From Verrucomicrobiaceae bacterium (lineage in GTDB: Bacteria > Verrucomicrobiota > Verrucomicrobiia > Verrucomicrobiales > Verrucomicrobiaceae): a DNA stretch of 64,000 nt. Both the position numbers and the translations under genes were made by a program. This document shows positions 45,663 to 55,024 of this stretch, one piece after another (the stretch's first letter is position 1; every line of letters begins with the position of its first letter). The stretch covers positions 186,001 through 250,000 of the forward strand of contig JAIBCL010000005.1 in assembly GCA_019694165.1 (NCBI GenBank), given 5' to 3'. The notes beneath the pieces were generated by a model. The model made no database searches. It saw nothing but the letters and a program-made list of their open reading frames with translations, and had not been told where the DNA came from.

Positions 45663-46841
45663 ATGCCCGCCATGTCCGTCTCCATCCAAGCCGCCGCGCG
45701 CGAGCGCCAGTTTCAGAAGTTCGATCTCGTCCGCCTGCTCTCCAGCGTCTTCGAACCAACGCAAGGCCGCCGCATTTGCATCCTCATCGACCTGCCGGAC
45801 CTGGACGAGGCCAAAGGGCTGGCGTTCCTGAAGAATCCACAGCGCCCCATCCAGCACCGTGCCTACGAGCATTTCCACCTCGGCCTCAAGAACGGCGGCC
45901 TTCAGGCGCTCGGTGCCACGGGCGGTGAAATCTACGCCTACCGGCAGACCGGCGGCAGCAATCTCGACCTGCCCGACCGCTGCGTGGACATGAACGGCAT
46001 GGAACTCAGCCTCGAGCACGACATCTACCCGAAGCACGACATCATCCTGTGCATCTCCACCTTCTCGGCCACCGCGCCGCTCACCGAGTTCGCAAAGAAA
46101 TACGGCTTCCGCGGCGCCACCCTCCATGGCGTGAACGATGTCATCCTGAACTCCGGTCTGGCCGTCGATTACAACATCGTCAGCCGCGACGCGGAGAAGC
46201 TGCGTCTTTCCATGACGCGGGCGGACTGGGTGGAGATCGACTTCACCATCGAGAGCGGCGAGGAACTTTCCATCCACCTCGACCTCGCCAATCAGGAGGC
46301 GCAGAAAAGCCACGGTCTCTGCCGCGGTGACGCGCCTGACGTGGCGAATCTTCCCGCAGGCGAGGTGTACTTCGTTCCCGCCGGGGCGGAAGGCGCCTTC
46401 CCGCTGAAGTACGAGGATGGCACGCTCGGCAGGCTGACCGTCACGGGCGGGCGCATCATCAAATCCGAACTCATCGCCGGCAATCAAAGCGCCATCGACG
46501 AGCACAACCGCAAGCTGGCCGATGATCCGATGACCGGCGTGCTCGGTGAACTCGGCTTCGGCACCCAGGTGCTGCCCGTCTCCGGCGCGGACATTCAGGA
46601 CGAGAAAGTGCTCGGCACCTGCCATCTCGCCACCGGGCGCGACGATCACCTCGGCGGCCACATCACGCCCGACAAATTCAAGCGGCGGCAGAACGCCACG
46701 CACGACGACATTCTCTTCGCGCCGCACAAGACGCCGAACTTCGACATCAAGCAGGCCCGCATGAAGCGCGACGGCAGGGTGACCGTACTCATCGAGCACT
46801 TTCAGCCCTCACAGTATCTGCTCGATGCGCTGAAGGCGTAG
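45663..46841 (+). CDS. M29-like aminopeptidase
   Basis: 392 residues, cytoplasmic. The strings LPAGEVYFVP, LGELGFGTQ, DEKVLGTCHLATG and NATHDDILF are the metal-ligand neighbourhoods of aminopeptidases of the M29 family (AmpS, aminopeptidase T), giving Glu, Glu, His and the His/Asp pair. It would remove N-terminal residues from peptides with two metal ions. The N-terminal domain (residues 1-170) is also similar in form. MPAM at 45663 or the second Met at 45672 can be the start. Confidence 0.78.
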   Translation: MPAMSVSIQAAARERQFQKFDLVRLLSSVFEPTQGRRICILIDLPDLDEAKGLAFLKNPQRPIQHRAYEHFHLGLKNGGLQALGATGGEIYAYRQTGGSNLDLPDRCVDMNGMELSLEHDIYPKHDIILCISTFSATAPLTEFAKKYGFRGATLHGVNDVILNSGLAVDYNIVSRDAEKLRLSMTRADWVEIDFTIESGEELSIHLDLANQEAQKSHGLCRGDAPDVANLPAGEVYFVPAGAEGAFPLKYEDGTLGRLTVTGGRIIKSELIAGNQSAIDEHNRKLADDPMTGVLGELGFGTQVLPVSGADIQDEKVLGTCHLATGRDDHLGGHITPDKFKRRQNATHDDILFAPHKTPNFDIKQARMKRDGRVTVLIEHFQPSQYLLDALKA

Positions 46842-46856
46842 CAACCGTGGAGGATC

Positions 46857-47531
46857 ATGGACTGCTCCCGCGCCAGCACTCGCGACCCGGAACGCTGGCT
46901 CGATGCCGCGCCGCCATTCTCCGGGCCGCTCGCACGACGGGTGTGTGACTGGATCCGCCGATGGGAGCCCGATCTGACGGAGGCCATCAAGTGGAACATG
47001 CTCTGCTTCACCGGACGGAAGCTCGTGTGCGGGCTGAGCGCCTGCCGGAAGCACCTCGGCATCACTTTCTTCCGCGGCACGGAGCTGGACGATCCGCAGC
47101 GCCTCTTCACGCCGAACGCGATGAGCACGAACATCCTGGGCATCCGCGTGACTTCATTGGATGATCTTGCACCCGGAGCGCTGCGCCAGCTGCTCCACGC
47201 CGCCGTGCATCTCGATGCAGCGCCATCACTGCCGCCACCGCCGAAGGCGAAACGCGAAGAGTGGCCCATGCCGGCGCCTCTCTCGAAAGCGCTCAAGAAC
47301 GACAAGGCCGCCGCCGTGTTCTTCGCGCAGCTCAAGCCTACCTATCAACGCGAATACAAAGTCTGGATCAGCACGGCCAAACAGCCTGACACCATCGCCC
47401 GTCGTCTTGAGGAAACACTCCGGGCACTGCGCAGCGGCAAGAAGTGGGCGAAGAGGCGGGAGGCGGCCGCACTTCCGGAGCTGCGGCGCAGGGGCGCGCG
47501 CCAGGGAAATGTAATTAGGCCCGAAGAGTGA
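46857..47531 (+). CDS. DUF1801/YdeI-like protein
   Basis: 224 residues. The N-terminal DUF1801-like half includes EAIKWNMLCFTGRKLVCGLS and KHLGITFFRG; the C-terminal half (ALKNDKAAAVFFAQLKPTYQ and REYKVWISTAK) is the YdeI/OmpD-associated helical module. Members are soluble and of uncertain function, sometimes linked to bacteriocin or antimicrobial-peptide tolerance. It begins 15 bases after the aminopeptidase gene and is convergent with recN. Confidence 0.78.
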   Translation: MDCSRASTRDPERWLDAAPPFSGPLARRVCDWIRRWEPDLTEAIKWNMLCFTGRKLVCGLSACRKHLGITFFRGTELDDPQRLFTPNAMSTNILGIRVTSLDDLAPGALRQLLHAAVHLDAAPSLPPPPKAKREEWPMPAPLSKALKNDKAAAVFFAQLKPTYQREYKVWISTAKQPDTIARRLEETLRALRSGKKWAKRREAAALPELRRRGARQGNVIRPEE

Positions 47532-47548
47532 ATCCTGGCGGCCGGCAG

Positions 47549-49204
47549 CTACCCGGCCAGCAGGCTTTCGGCGTGCTTGCGCGCAGACTGGGCGCTGCCG
47601 CCGAGCATGCGGGCGAGTTCATCGAGGCGCTCATCGCCCGCGACCTCGTGGATGGTGGAGCGTGTGCGCCGGCCTTCGATCTCCTTGTTCACCACGAAGT
47701 GACTTTTCGCCAGCGAGGCGACCTGCGGCAGATGCGTGATGGCGATGACCTGATGCGTCCGGCCCAATTCACTCATCTTCCGGCCCACCGCCTCGGCGAT
47801 GTTGCCGCCCACGTTCGCGTCGATTTCGTCAAACACGAGCAGCGGCACCGCATCCTGCCGCGCCAGCGCACTCTTCACCGCAAGCAGCACGCGCGACATC
47901 TCACCGCTCGATGCGGTGAGCCGCAGGGGCTTGAGCGGCTCGCCGGGATTCGGAGCGAAAAGGAAATCCACTTCTTCAAAGCCCTGCCGCTGGGGATCCG
48001 GCAGCGGCGAGAGCTGCGCCTCGAAAACGGAGCGCTTGAAGCCGAGGTCCGCCAGATGTGCGGCGATTTCCTTCGCCAGCTTCGGGGCGGCATCGTTCCG
48101 CTTTTTCGTTACCGTCCTGCCGAGCTTGTCCACTTCCGCCCTGCGCTCGCCAGCAGCTTTCTTGAGCCGCTCGATCTCCTCGCCGCGGCCCTCGATCTTC
48201 GCGAGCTTCGCCTCGCACTCCGCCTGAAACTCCAGCACGCCGGCGATGGAGGGCGCGTATTTGCGCTTGAGCATTTGCAGAGCAGCCATGCGCTCCTCCA
48301 GGCGGTCAAACTCGCGCGGATCGAGCTCCAGCTCCTCCGCGTAGTCGCGCACGGCGCTCTCGATCTCGCGCAGCGCGATTTGTGCGGACTCGAATTCCTC
48401 GAACAGCTTTGCCGAGGCCGGATCGATTTTCTCCAGCTCATGGACCCGTTTTCCCACGTCGCGCAGGGCATGCATGACGCTTTCCTCACCGTCGCCGAGG
48501 CGTTCCATGATGCCGCCGCACAGCTCGCCGAGCCGGGCGCTGTTTGCCGCCACGCGGTGCTTCGCCTCGATCTCCTCGTCCTCGCCGGGCTTGAGCTTCG
48601 CGGCGGCGATCTCGTCGATCTGATGGCGCAGCATGTCGATCTGCTGCTGGCTGGCGCGCTCGGAGTGCTCCAGCTCCTCCAGCTCGGCGAGCACGGCGCG
48701 CCACTGCCGCCATGCGTCGGAGAACTTCGCCACCGGCTCCTCGATGCCCGCGTATTTGTCCAGCATCTCGAGCTGCCGCTCCCGTGAATTGAGCGACTGG
48801 TGGTCGTGCGGTCCGTGGAGATCGACGAGAAACTCGCCGATGCCCTTGAGCACGTTGATGGTGACCGGCGAGCAATTGACGAACTGCTTGTTCGTTCCGC
48901 TGGCGCTGACCACGCGTTTGACGAGCAACTGGCCCCCCTCGCACTTTTCCAGTCCGGCCTCGTCGAGCACGGCATCGACGGCGCGCACGTCCTGCAAATG
49001 AAAGCTCGCCTCAACCGTGCAGGCATCTTCCCCGGTGCGGATGAGCGTGCGGTCCGCGCGCTCGCCGAGCACGAGCTTCAGCGCGCCGACGATGATGGAC
49101 TTGCCCGCGCCGGTCTCCCCCGTCACCGCCACCAGTCCGGGCGCAAGCTCCCAGGTCAGATCATCGACGAGCGCGAGGTTTTTTATTTTCAGCAAGGAGA
49201 GCAT
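47549..49204 (-). CDS. recN: DNA repair protein RecN
   Basis: 551 residues, SMC-like ATPase. Walker A GETGAGKS in VAVTGETGAGKSIIVGALKL, the coiled-coil middle (residues about 150-370), the signature ASSGEMSRVLLAVKSAL and Walker B LLVFDEIDANVGG are in the right order and spacing. RecN holds broken DNA ends during double-strand-break repair with RecA. ATG 49204 is the natural start (MLSLLKIKNLALVDDL). It lies 96 bases after the 1167-residue gene and convergent to the DUF1801 gene. Confidence 0.95.
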   Translation of the reverse strand: MLSLLKIKNLALVDDLTWELAPGLVAVTGETGAGKSIIVGALKLVLGERADRTLIRTGEDACTVEASFHLQDVRAVDAVLDEAGLEKCEGGQLLVKRVVSASGTNKQFVNCSPVTINVLKGIGEFLVDLHGPHDHQSLNSRERQLEMLDKYAGIEEPVAKFSDAWRQWRAVLAELEELEHSERASQQQIDMLRHQIDEIAAAKLKPGEDEEIEAKHRVAANSARLGELCGGIMERLGDGEESVMHALRDVGKRVHELEKIDPASAKLFEEFESAQIALREIESAVRDYAEELELDPREFDRLEERMAALQMLKRKYAPSIAGVLEFQAECEAKLAKIEGRGEEIERLKKAAGERRAEVDKLGRTVTKKRNDAAPKLAKEIAAHLADLGFKRSVFEAQLSPLPDPQRQGFEEVDFLFAPNPGEPLKPLRLTASSGEMSRVLLAVKSALARQDAVPLLVFDEIDANVGGNIAEAVGRKMSELGRTHQVIAITHLPQVASLAKSHFVVNKEIEGRRTRSTIHEVAGDERLDELARMLGGSAQSARKHAESLLAG

Positions 49205-49300
49205 TGGGGACGGATCGCGCGACTATGGGAAAGGCGGGCTTGTTTTCAACGCGAGAAGCAGCCGCGCGTGCGCCCCGCCGCAACGGAGCGGCCGGCGGAG

Positions 49301-52300
49301 TCACGGGAGCAAACGCGTCAAATACTGCCACAGGCCTCCGGCACCGGCCGTCCCCAAGGCCCAGAAGATGACGCGCACCGCCGGCTGGCCGGAGAGCGGA
49401 GCAAAGGCTCCGGCGCGCAAGCCGACGATCCCGGCGCGGTGCGTCGAGAGATGGTCGGGATTGCCCGCCGTGCCGGCGTCGATGTGGTGGTCGAGGGCCA
49501 GCAGTGCCTTTGCGCGGAGTGCCTCCGCCTCGTTCCGGACGAGCAGGGCGATGGTCATGACGATGAGAGCGAAGCCCAGGTATGCGCACACCAGTCCGGG
49601 CGGCCATGTCCAGTGATCGAAGCCGTCGAGCCGCGCGAGGACCAGAAGGCCCAGCAGGTAGAAAGGGTAAAAGGTGACGCGCCCTGCCTCTGCCGTGCGG
49701 GCGGCGATGAAACGGAGATCAAGCCAGGAGCCGAGAAGGTCGCGGTGAATGGGCCGGCCTTTGAACTTGTCCTGAAAAGATTTGGACCATTTGCAGCCGT
49801 CCTTGCCGATGCGCATGACCAGGCTGCGATTGAGCCAGAGCGCATCTGCCACGAAGGCGGTGACGACGACGAGCGAGAGATGGGAGGCCAGATCACACCA
49901 CCAGTCGAACCACGCCGGCCCCAGGCCGCGCACATTGGCGGTGTAGCCCGGGTCCATGACGCAGGTGAGCATCCAGCTCAGGACGGCCAGCAGCACCACC
50001 ATGGGCAGGCAGCGAGCCGCGCGCCACTTCAGCCGGCTGCGTTCTTTGAAATCCCGCCACACTTGTTGCACGTCCTCCGCCCCCGTGGAGAGCCAGAGGG
50101 CCCGGCGGACGAGGGGTTCGAGCGAGCTTTGCGCCGCGGGATTCTGCCCTTCTGCCGCAGCGTCCTTCGTGCCCGCCATCTGGTCGGGAGGGGCGGCTTC
50201 GAGATCGAAGTTTTCCTCCATCTTGGTGTTGAGGTCGCGCAGATCGAGCGCGGCCTTGATGGTGAAATGAACGGCGAGCGACGCCGCCAGCAGGCGGAGA
50301 ACCTCGCTGGGCCAGGCACTCAAGCCGGACCACCAGGCATAAGGCTCGCCATCGACGCGCCAGAAACGCCAGAGCTTGTACGTGCCGAAGGCAAAGCACG
50401 GGAGGCCGAGCACGATCCACGTCGGTGTGGACCGGAGCACGGTACCTCCGAACTGGCCGCAGAATGCGACCACGCGGCGCCGGGTGCTGGTATCCGCAGT
50501 GCTGCCCGCACTTTCGGAACCGTGTGTCGTATCGGGATCCGGGGCTGGATCGCCACTCTTCGTGTGGCCGGCGCCGGCAGCCGCGGCAACAGCGTGCCCT
50601 TTGACTCCGATCATTTCGATGACAGCCATGAGACCGGCCAGGCCGATCACGAGTGGAAACAGAAGAATGACCGGCCAGCGGAAGGGCCGCCTGTCGGGGT
50701 TCATCCACCAGCTCGTGCGGTCCGCGCGTGGCGGATGCAGGCGGGTGGCCTCGTCGTCAGGACCAGCTTCAAGCGACAAATCGTACGGCAGGTCTTTGCC
50801 GATCTCGAAGAGCCGCACGCCAGATCCATTGAACACGTCGGAGAAGACCTTCGGTGGAATCACGCCCAAGGCGGCGAGAGCACCGGCGAAGTCACCCGTC
50901 TGGTAGCTGTCACGAAATGGCAGCACGCCGCGTTGAAAACGTTCATTCAACGACAACCCGTAGGAACAGGCCACGACGAGGTTGCGCGTATTGGGCAGCT
51001 CATCCTTCTGCCAGAACCATGCGTCGAGATTGTTGGTGAAGAATACGGCATCCTTCAGACGAGGCCGCAGAGCGCGCAGGATGAGCAGCTTGTCGTAAAT
51101 GTCACTGCCGAGAATCCCCACCGCCACGACGGACGCGCCATCCGTCTCTTTTTGCAGCCGGTCGTCGAGTTCCTCGATCTGCACGGCAAGACGTCGAAGC
51201 GCGTCAATCTGGTTCAATCCGACGGGCATCTCGTCGGGGCGGTAGTCTTCCTTCGTCCGGTCGCCTGTCTTTTTGCCGTCCCCGTCGCCCTTGCCCGACG
51301 CCGGCTGATGGAGGCTGCCATCCAGACCACGCGCGTAGGAGAAGGTGTGAAGCCACGGATCGGTTGTCTCGTTGACCACGGTTTTCGTGGGACCAACCAA
51401 GAGCGGCGGCAGCCCGCGGCCATAAGTTGAATCAAATTCCGAGATGAGCACGACGTGGGATTGCTCGGAAAGCCGCCGTTCTGCATCCGAGAGTTCCGCC
51501 GACTTGTTGTCTTCCAGCCACGGCGCCCGCCCGCGCAGCCGGCGGACAAGTTCCTGCTTCAGTGCGCGGGCAACCACCGCGTCCGTCGGCATCGTACGCA
51601 TGAAAAGCGGCGGGTCTGTGGGGCGGGCAACCACGCCGGAGGGCGGCTGGGCGGTCAGCTGGCTGGCGAGATAGTCATCTGGCAGCGGGCCTTTGCGTTC
51701 CCGTGCTTGCTCGTCCAGTGCCCGGATGTCATCGGCGCTCAAAGCTGCGGCGAGCACCGCCATTGCAGAACCGGTCGCGCGGGCGCTGACGAGAGTCAGC
51801 AGACCAGGCCAGCGTCCCTCCACGGGGACGGGCATTCTACCGAGGCAGTGCTGCCACATGTCCTTGGCATCTTTCGCGTGCTTGTTGTCTCGTGCGTCCT
51901 TGACCAGCTTCCCGAGCGCCTCGGTGGAACTTGGCCCGAGGACCCGCACTATCAGGTGATCCACGGCGAGATTGGGCTGCTTGCCCGTGGGTCCCTCCAC
52001 CTTGTCTTTTGGGAGGATCATGTCGCAGAACTCGCGCAGCCGCGCAATCCCCTGGCGCCCGATGAGATCGTTGCGCACCCATAACACGAGAACCCTGGCA
52101 TAGCGTGTGTCGCTGATGGCCGGGTCGTCTCCAGGATGCGGATCATCATGCTCGGTAGGGTCGGCCCACTCGAAGGGCACCTCGGCCGCGCTTCCCGCCA
52201 TGCTGCTGTCCGCTCCGTCGGGCTGCCAATCCGGCAGGCGCAGGCAGTCGATCCTCCGGTTGTCCATCGAATAACCCGAAGAGAAAAGCGCTGCCGTGGT

Positions 52301-52804
52301 CGCCTGCCGCATTCGCGCGCGCATCTCCGAAGACGCCACGTCGGAGAAGGGTCGCACGAGCACGGGCATCACGAGTATCTCGTGCCGGTGCCCGGTTTTT
52401 CCCGGCGGGTCTTCCGGGCAACGTTTCAATGCCTGCTGTACTTCCTCCTTCAACTCGTCCGGCGTCCAGACGAAACGCCTGGTGCCCGCGCCTGGCGTCG
52501 CGCCGCCGCTTGCCGCACCCCGCACCTCTGCCCCGGGTGACACCGCCGAACTGGCGGCTTTGACCCCGGGCGGATCCAGGAGGGTCACCCGGTTGATCAC
52601 GGCGAACGGATCTTCGAGCAGCGTGGCGTCGATCTTCCGCTGGCCGAGGTTTGGCATCGCGCCCTGGCCGTTCTCCGCGGGCCGGCGTGGGGTCAGCGGC
52701 TGGTACTGCACCAGCAACGTGCCCACGACGGCGCTGAACACCGCGAGGACGCCTGGCAGCGGGAGAGAGGAGAACCACGAACTGGATGGGGAGTCGTCGG
52801 GCAC
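49301..52804 (-). CDS. large orphan membrane protein with a ligand-binding-like domain
   Basis: 1167 residues from a GTG at 52804. A single transmembrane helix (about 13-33) precedes a large extracytoplasmic or soluble part (about 35-705), and eight or so further helices (near 709-731, 795-808, 832-850, 931-950, 970-990, 1042-1058, 1068-1089, 1142-1163) form a C-terminal membrane domain. The middle (about 450-660) reads HVVLISEFDSTYGRGLP, HTFSYARGLDGS, VGILGSDIYDKLLILRALRP and LPFRDSYQT, strings that recall a family of proteobacterial proteins of unknown function with a periplasmic-binding-protein-like fold. The N-terminal half and membrane part are unrecognised. Acidic, Lys-rich low-complexity linkers occur at about 500-525 and 745-775. 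It stands alone between recN and the DUF116 fusion, with a 303-base gap upstream. Confidence 0.7.
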   Translation of the reverse strand: MPDDSPSSSWFSSLPLPGVLAVFSAVVGTLLVQYQPLTPRRPAENGQGAMPNLGQRKIDATLLEDPFAVINRVTLLDPPGVKAASSAVSPGAEVRGAASGGATPGAGTRRFVWTPDELKEEVQQALKRCPEDPPGKTGHRHEILVMPVLVRPFSDVASSEMRARMRQATTAALFSSGYSMDNRRIDCLRLPDWQPDGADSSMAGSAAEVPFEWADPTEHDDPHPGDDPAISDTRYARVLVLWVRNDLIGRQGIARLREFCDMILPKDKVEGPTGKQPNLAVDHLIVRVLGPSSTEALGKLVKDARDNKHAKDAKDMWQHCLGRMPVPVEGRWPGLLTLVSARATGSAMAVLAAALSADDIRALDEQARERKGPLPDDYLASQLTAQPPSGVVARPTDPPLFMRTMPTDAVVARALKQELVRRLRGRAPWLEDNKSAELSDAERRLSEQSHVVLISEFDSTYGRGLPPLLVGPTKTVVNETTDPWLHTFSYARGLDGSLHQPASGKGDGDGKKTGDRTKEDYRPDEMPVGLNQIDALRRLAVQIEELDDRLQKETDGASVVAVGILGSDIYDKLLILRALRPRLKDAVFFTNNLDAWFWQKDELPNTRNLVVACSYGLSLNERFQRGVLPFRDSYQTGDFAGALAALGVIPPKVFSDVFNGSGVRLFEIGKDLPYDLSLEAGPDDEATRLHPPRADRTSWWMNPDRRPFRWPVILLFPLVIGLAGLMAVIEMIGVKGHAVAAAAGAGHTKSGDPAPDPDTTHGSESAGSTADTSTRRRVVAFCGQFGGTVLRSTPTWIVLGLPCFAFGTYKLWRFWRVDGEPYAWWSGLSAWPSEVLRLLAASLAVHFTIKAALDLRDLNTKMEENFDLEAAPPDQMAGTKDAAAEGQNPAAQSSLEPLVRRALWLSTGAEDVQQVWRDFKERSRLKWRAARCLPMVVLLAVLSWMLTCVMDPGYTANVRGLGPAWFDWWCDLASHLSLVVVTAFVADALWLNRSLVMRIGKDGCKWSKSFQDKFKGRPIHRDLLGSWLDLRFIAARTAEAGRVTFYPFYLLGLLVLARLDGFDHWTWPPGLVCAYLGFALIVMTIALLVRNEAEALRAKALLALDHHIDAGTAGNPDHLSTHRAGIVGLRAGAFAPLSGQPAVRVIFWALGTAGAGGLWQYLTRLLP

Positions 52805-53107
52805 GGGACGGCATTACAGCGAAGGCAAGTCCCGGTGGTCAACACATTTTTTCTGTGATTCACGCCCCCCTGTTGCCTCATAAGGAATAACACCGGCGCG
52901 GTGAAGTTAGAGGGGCCGGGAAAGGTCGCTGACTCAAAAAGGATGACACTGGCAACCCAAGCCGATGTCCATGAGCGTCTTGATAGAGTCGCCGCCGCTG
53001 CTCGCGGGATGACGAACGCTGCAAGAAGACCCCGAAGGCAAAACTACTGCATCCAGCAGAAGCCCGTTGGGCTTCCCAAGCCAAACCAGCGAAGATGAAA
53101 CGGCGAT
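52805..53107. other. 303-base gap upstream of the large orphan gene
   Basis: No complete gene. An AT-rich patch with ataaggaata lies near 52880-52890, and the hairpin at 53059-53075 is a probable terminator for the upstream fusion gene. Short frames here do not resemble proteins. The promoter of the 1167-residue gene must lie here. Confidence 0.45.
53059..53075. terminator. hairpin downstream of the DUF116-prenyl synthase gene
   Basis: gaagccc (53059-53065) and gggcttc (53069-53075) pair over 7 bases with a gtt loop, about 33 bases beyond the stop of the minus-strand gene. No clear T-run is present. Confidence 0.45.
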
Positions 53108-54877
53108 CTACTTCGCCACCACCGGCACCAGATGCTCTGCAGCTTTCGCAGCTGCTGCTTTGGCCTCGTCGGTGATGTTTTTCTCCTCGAAGTCGCTGCA
53201 CCAGCCTTTGATCTCGAGTTCGTTGAAGATCTTGCCGATGACGCGACGGAGGAGGCCTTTGAGATTGGGGAGATCAACTTCCTGGAGCGAGCGGATGGCT
53301 TGCTCCTTGTAGCTTTCGAGGAGCATCATGGCCTTCTCGTGTGCGCCGCTTTCCTGTGCCCACTTGCGGATGGTGGGTTTGTCGGGCTGCGCGGTGGCCT
53401 TGCCGTTCCAGAGAGCTTCCATCGTGTCCTTCACCTCGCCTTTGCCGCGCTCGCGCAGGAGGGCGAGGATGATGCTGGGGCGGATGGAGACGTTGTTCTC
53501 GGCGGCGGAGTCGTCGCCGAGGTCGTCGAGATCGTCGCGGATCTGGTAGGCGATGCCGAGTGACTCGCTGTATTTGTGCAGCGCGTCTTCGCAGTCGTCG
53601 AGGCGACCGGCGAGTGCGGCGCCGACCTTGAGTGCGACCTCGAACGCGGGCGCGGTTTTGCTGCGGAAGATCTCGAGCACCTGCGTGTTGCTGAGTGCGA
53701 CGGGGTTGTTGTTCCAGAGGAGTTCGGCTCCTTGACCGCGGCAAAGTTCGCGCTGACCTTCGGCGGCGACGCGGAGCGCGGCGGAACGGATGTTCGATGA
53801 CAAGTTGCTGTCGGCTAGCAGTCGGTAGCCTTCGCCGATGAGGAGATCGCCGACGTTCAGCGCGACCGGGATGCCGTGCTCGGTGTGGAGCGTGGTTTCG
53901 CCGTAGCGTTCGGAGTCGTTGTCCTCGATGTCGTCGTGAACGAGCGAGGCTTTGTGGAAGCACTCGACGGCGACGGCGGCTTTTTTGAGATCGTCGGAGA
54001 GCGGGCCGTCCGGATTCTCGCGCAGCGCCTGATAAGCGGCGACGACGAGGAAGGGGCGCCAGCGTTTGCCAGCGCGCGCGAGCCACTCACGCGCGATTTG
54101 CTCGGTCTGGCACTGCGGTTTGCCGAGCAAGGCATCGAGCGCCTCGGCGGTGAACCATGTCTTCACTTCGTCGTGCAGCGCGTTGAGATTCAGGCGGCGC
54201 GTTTTGTCATCGCTGGTGAGATGGATGTAGTCCCACACCCAGTCGATATCGACGGTGGTGTCGATGCAATCGTCCTGCAGCAACGGCACGGCGACAGCGG
54301 GAATCGCGGCCGCCTCGACATACGGAAACGTGCGCTCGAGCACAGGCAGGCAGGAGATGCCGACGATGGCCTCGATCTTGCCCGTCTGGATGAGCGACAT
54401 CACGATGGCGCTGCCTTCGGCGACGAGCACCGCGTAGCCGAGCTTCTCGGCTTCGTTTTGAAAATCCTGAATGGAGCAAAGGCCGCACTGCTTGCACAGA
54501 AGTCCAAATTCATCGAACGGCGCGGGGCACTTGCTCTCGACGCGCAGACACTTCGGCATGAGCAGCAGCCGCTTCTCGAATGGCACGGTGGCCAGCGACT
54601 CGCGCCAGATTTCATTACTGAGCAGCACGCCGGTGTAGTCGCGATGCTGCGGCTCGATGCCGTGGAAAACCATCAGCTTCTCCGTGTGCTCGCGCAGTTC
54701 CTCTAGCGGCATCGGCGGCACGAGCCCCGTTTCGGAAGCGTAGGCGCGCACAGCGGCGAGGATGCGATCACGCTCGGTCTTCGTCTGCGGAATGTTCTTC
54801 TTCGGCTGGCGGAAACGACGCACCGTCGGTGGCAGTGGCGGCGGCAGTTTGACGGAGCGGGCGGCGACGGTGGACAT
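53108..54877 (-). CDS. DUF116-polyprenyl diphosphate synthase fusion
   Basis: 589 residues. Residues about 100-240 form a DUF116 domain with seven cysteines, of which Cys110, Cys117, Cys128, Cys131 and Cys134 make the cluster PKCLRVESKCPAP...LLCKQCGLC, likely to bind metal or an Fe-S cluster. Residues about 265-560 are a trans-isoprenyl diphosphate synthase with the first Asp-rich motif DDIED (315-319) and the second DDLDD (448-452), both intact. Such synthases extend geranyl or farnesyl diphosphate for quinones or undecaprenyl carriers. The last 20 residues are Ala/Lys-rich. ATG 54877 is chosen, as the upstream frame is not homologous. The fusion is unusual to my knowledge. Confidence 0.88.
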   Translation of the reverse strand: MSTVAARSVKLPPPLPPTVRRFRQPKKNIPQTKTERDRILAAVRAYASETGLVPPMPLEELREHTEKLMVFHGIEPQHRDYTGVLLSNEIWRESLATVPFEKRLLLMPKCLRVESKCPAPFDEFGLLCKQCGLCSIQDFQNEAEKLGYAVLVAEGSAIVMSLIQTGKIEAIVGISCLPVLERTFPYVEAAAIPAVAVPLLQDDCIDTTVDIDWVWDYIHLTSDDKTRRLNLNALHDEVKTWFTAEALDALLGKPQCQTEQIAREWLARAGKRWRPFLVVAAYQALRENPDGPLSDDLKKAAVAVECFHKASLVHDDIEDNDSERYGETTLHTEHGIPVALNVGDLLIGEGYRLLADSNLSSNIRSAALRVAAEGQRELCRGQGAELLWNNNPVALSNTQVLEIFRSKTAPAFEVALKVGAALAGRLDDCEDALHKYSESLGIAYQIRDDLDDLGDDSAAENNVSIRPSIILALLRERGKGEVKDTMEALWNGKATAQPDKPTIRKWAQESGAHEKAMMLLESYKEQAIRSLQEVDLPNLKGLLRRVIGKIFNELEIKGWCSDFEEKNITDEAKAAAAKAAEHLVPVVAK

Positions 54878-55024
54878 GGGGGATACAGGATGCGGGATGA
54901 TGAGCGCGCCGGGCGCGAGGCACGACTTAAACCGTGGCGCGGGCCGTGGGTCTTGCAAGAATTGCGCCTGGTGGTGCACGCAGATGCGTGCCGCCAGCCG
55001 GCTCTGTCCGCCCCATGCGCACCG

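Noticed and set aside
48800..51430. Long open frame on the plus strand (876 codons) opposite the recN start and the 1167-residue gene
   Set aside because: It is antisense to two genes and rich in Arg, Glu and His strings typical of GC-rich shadow frames; the minus-strand protein has clear membrane helices and motif-like strings.
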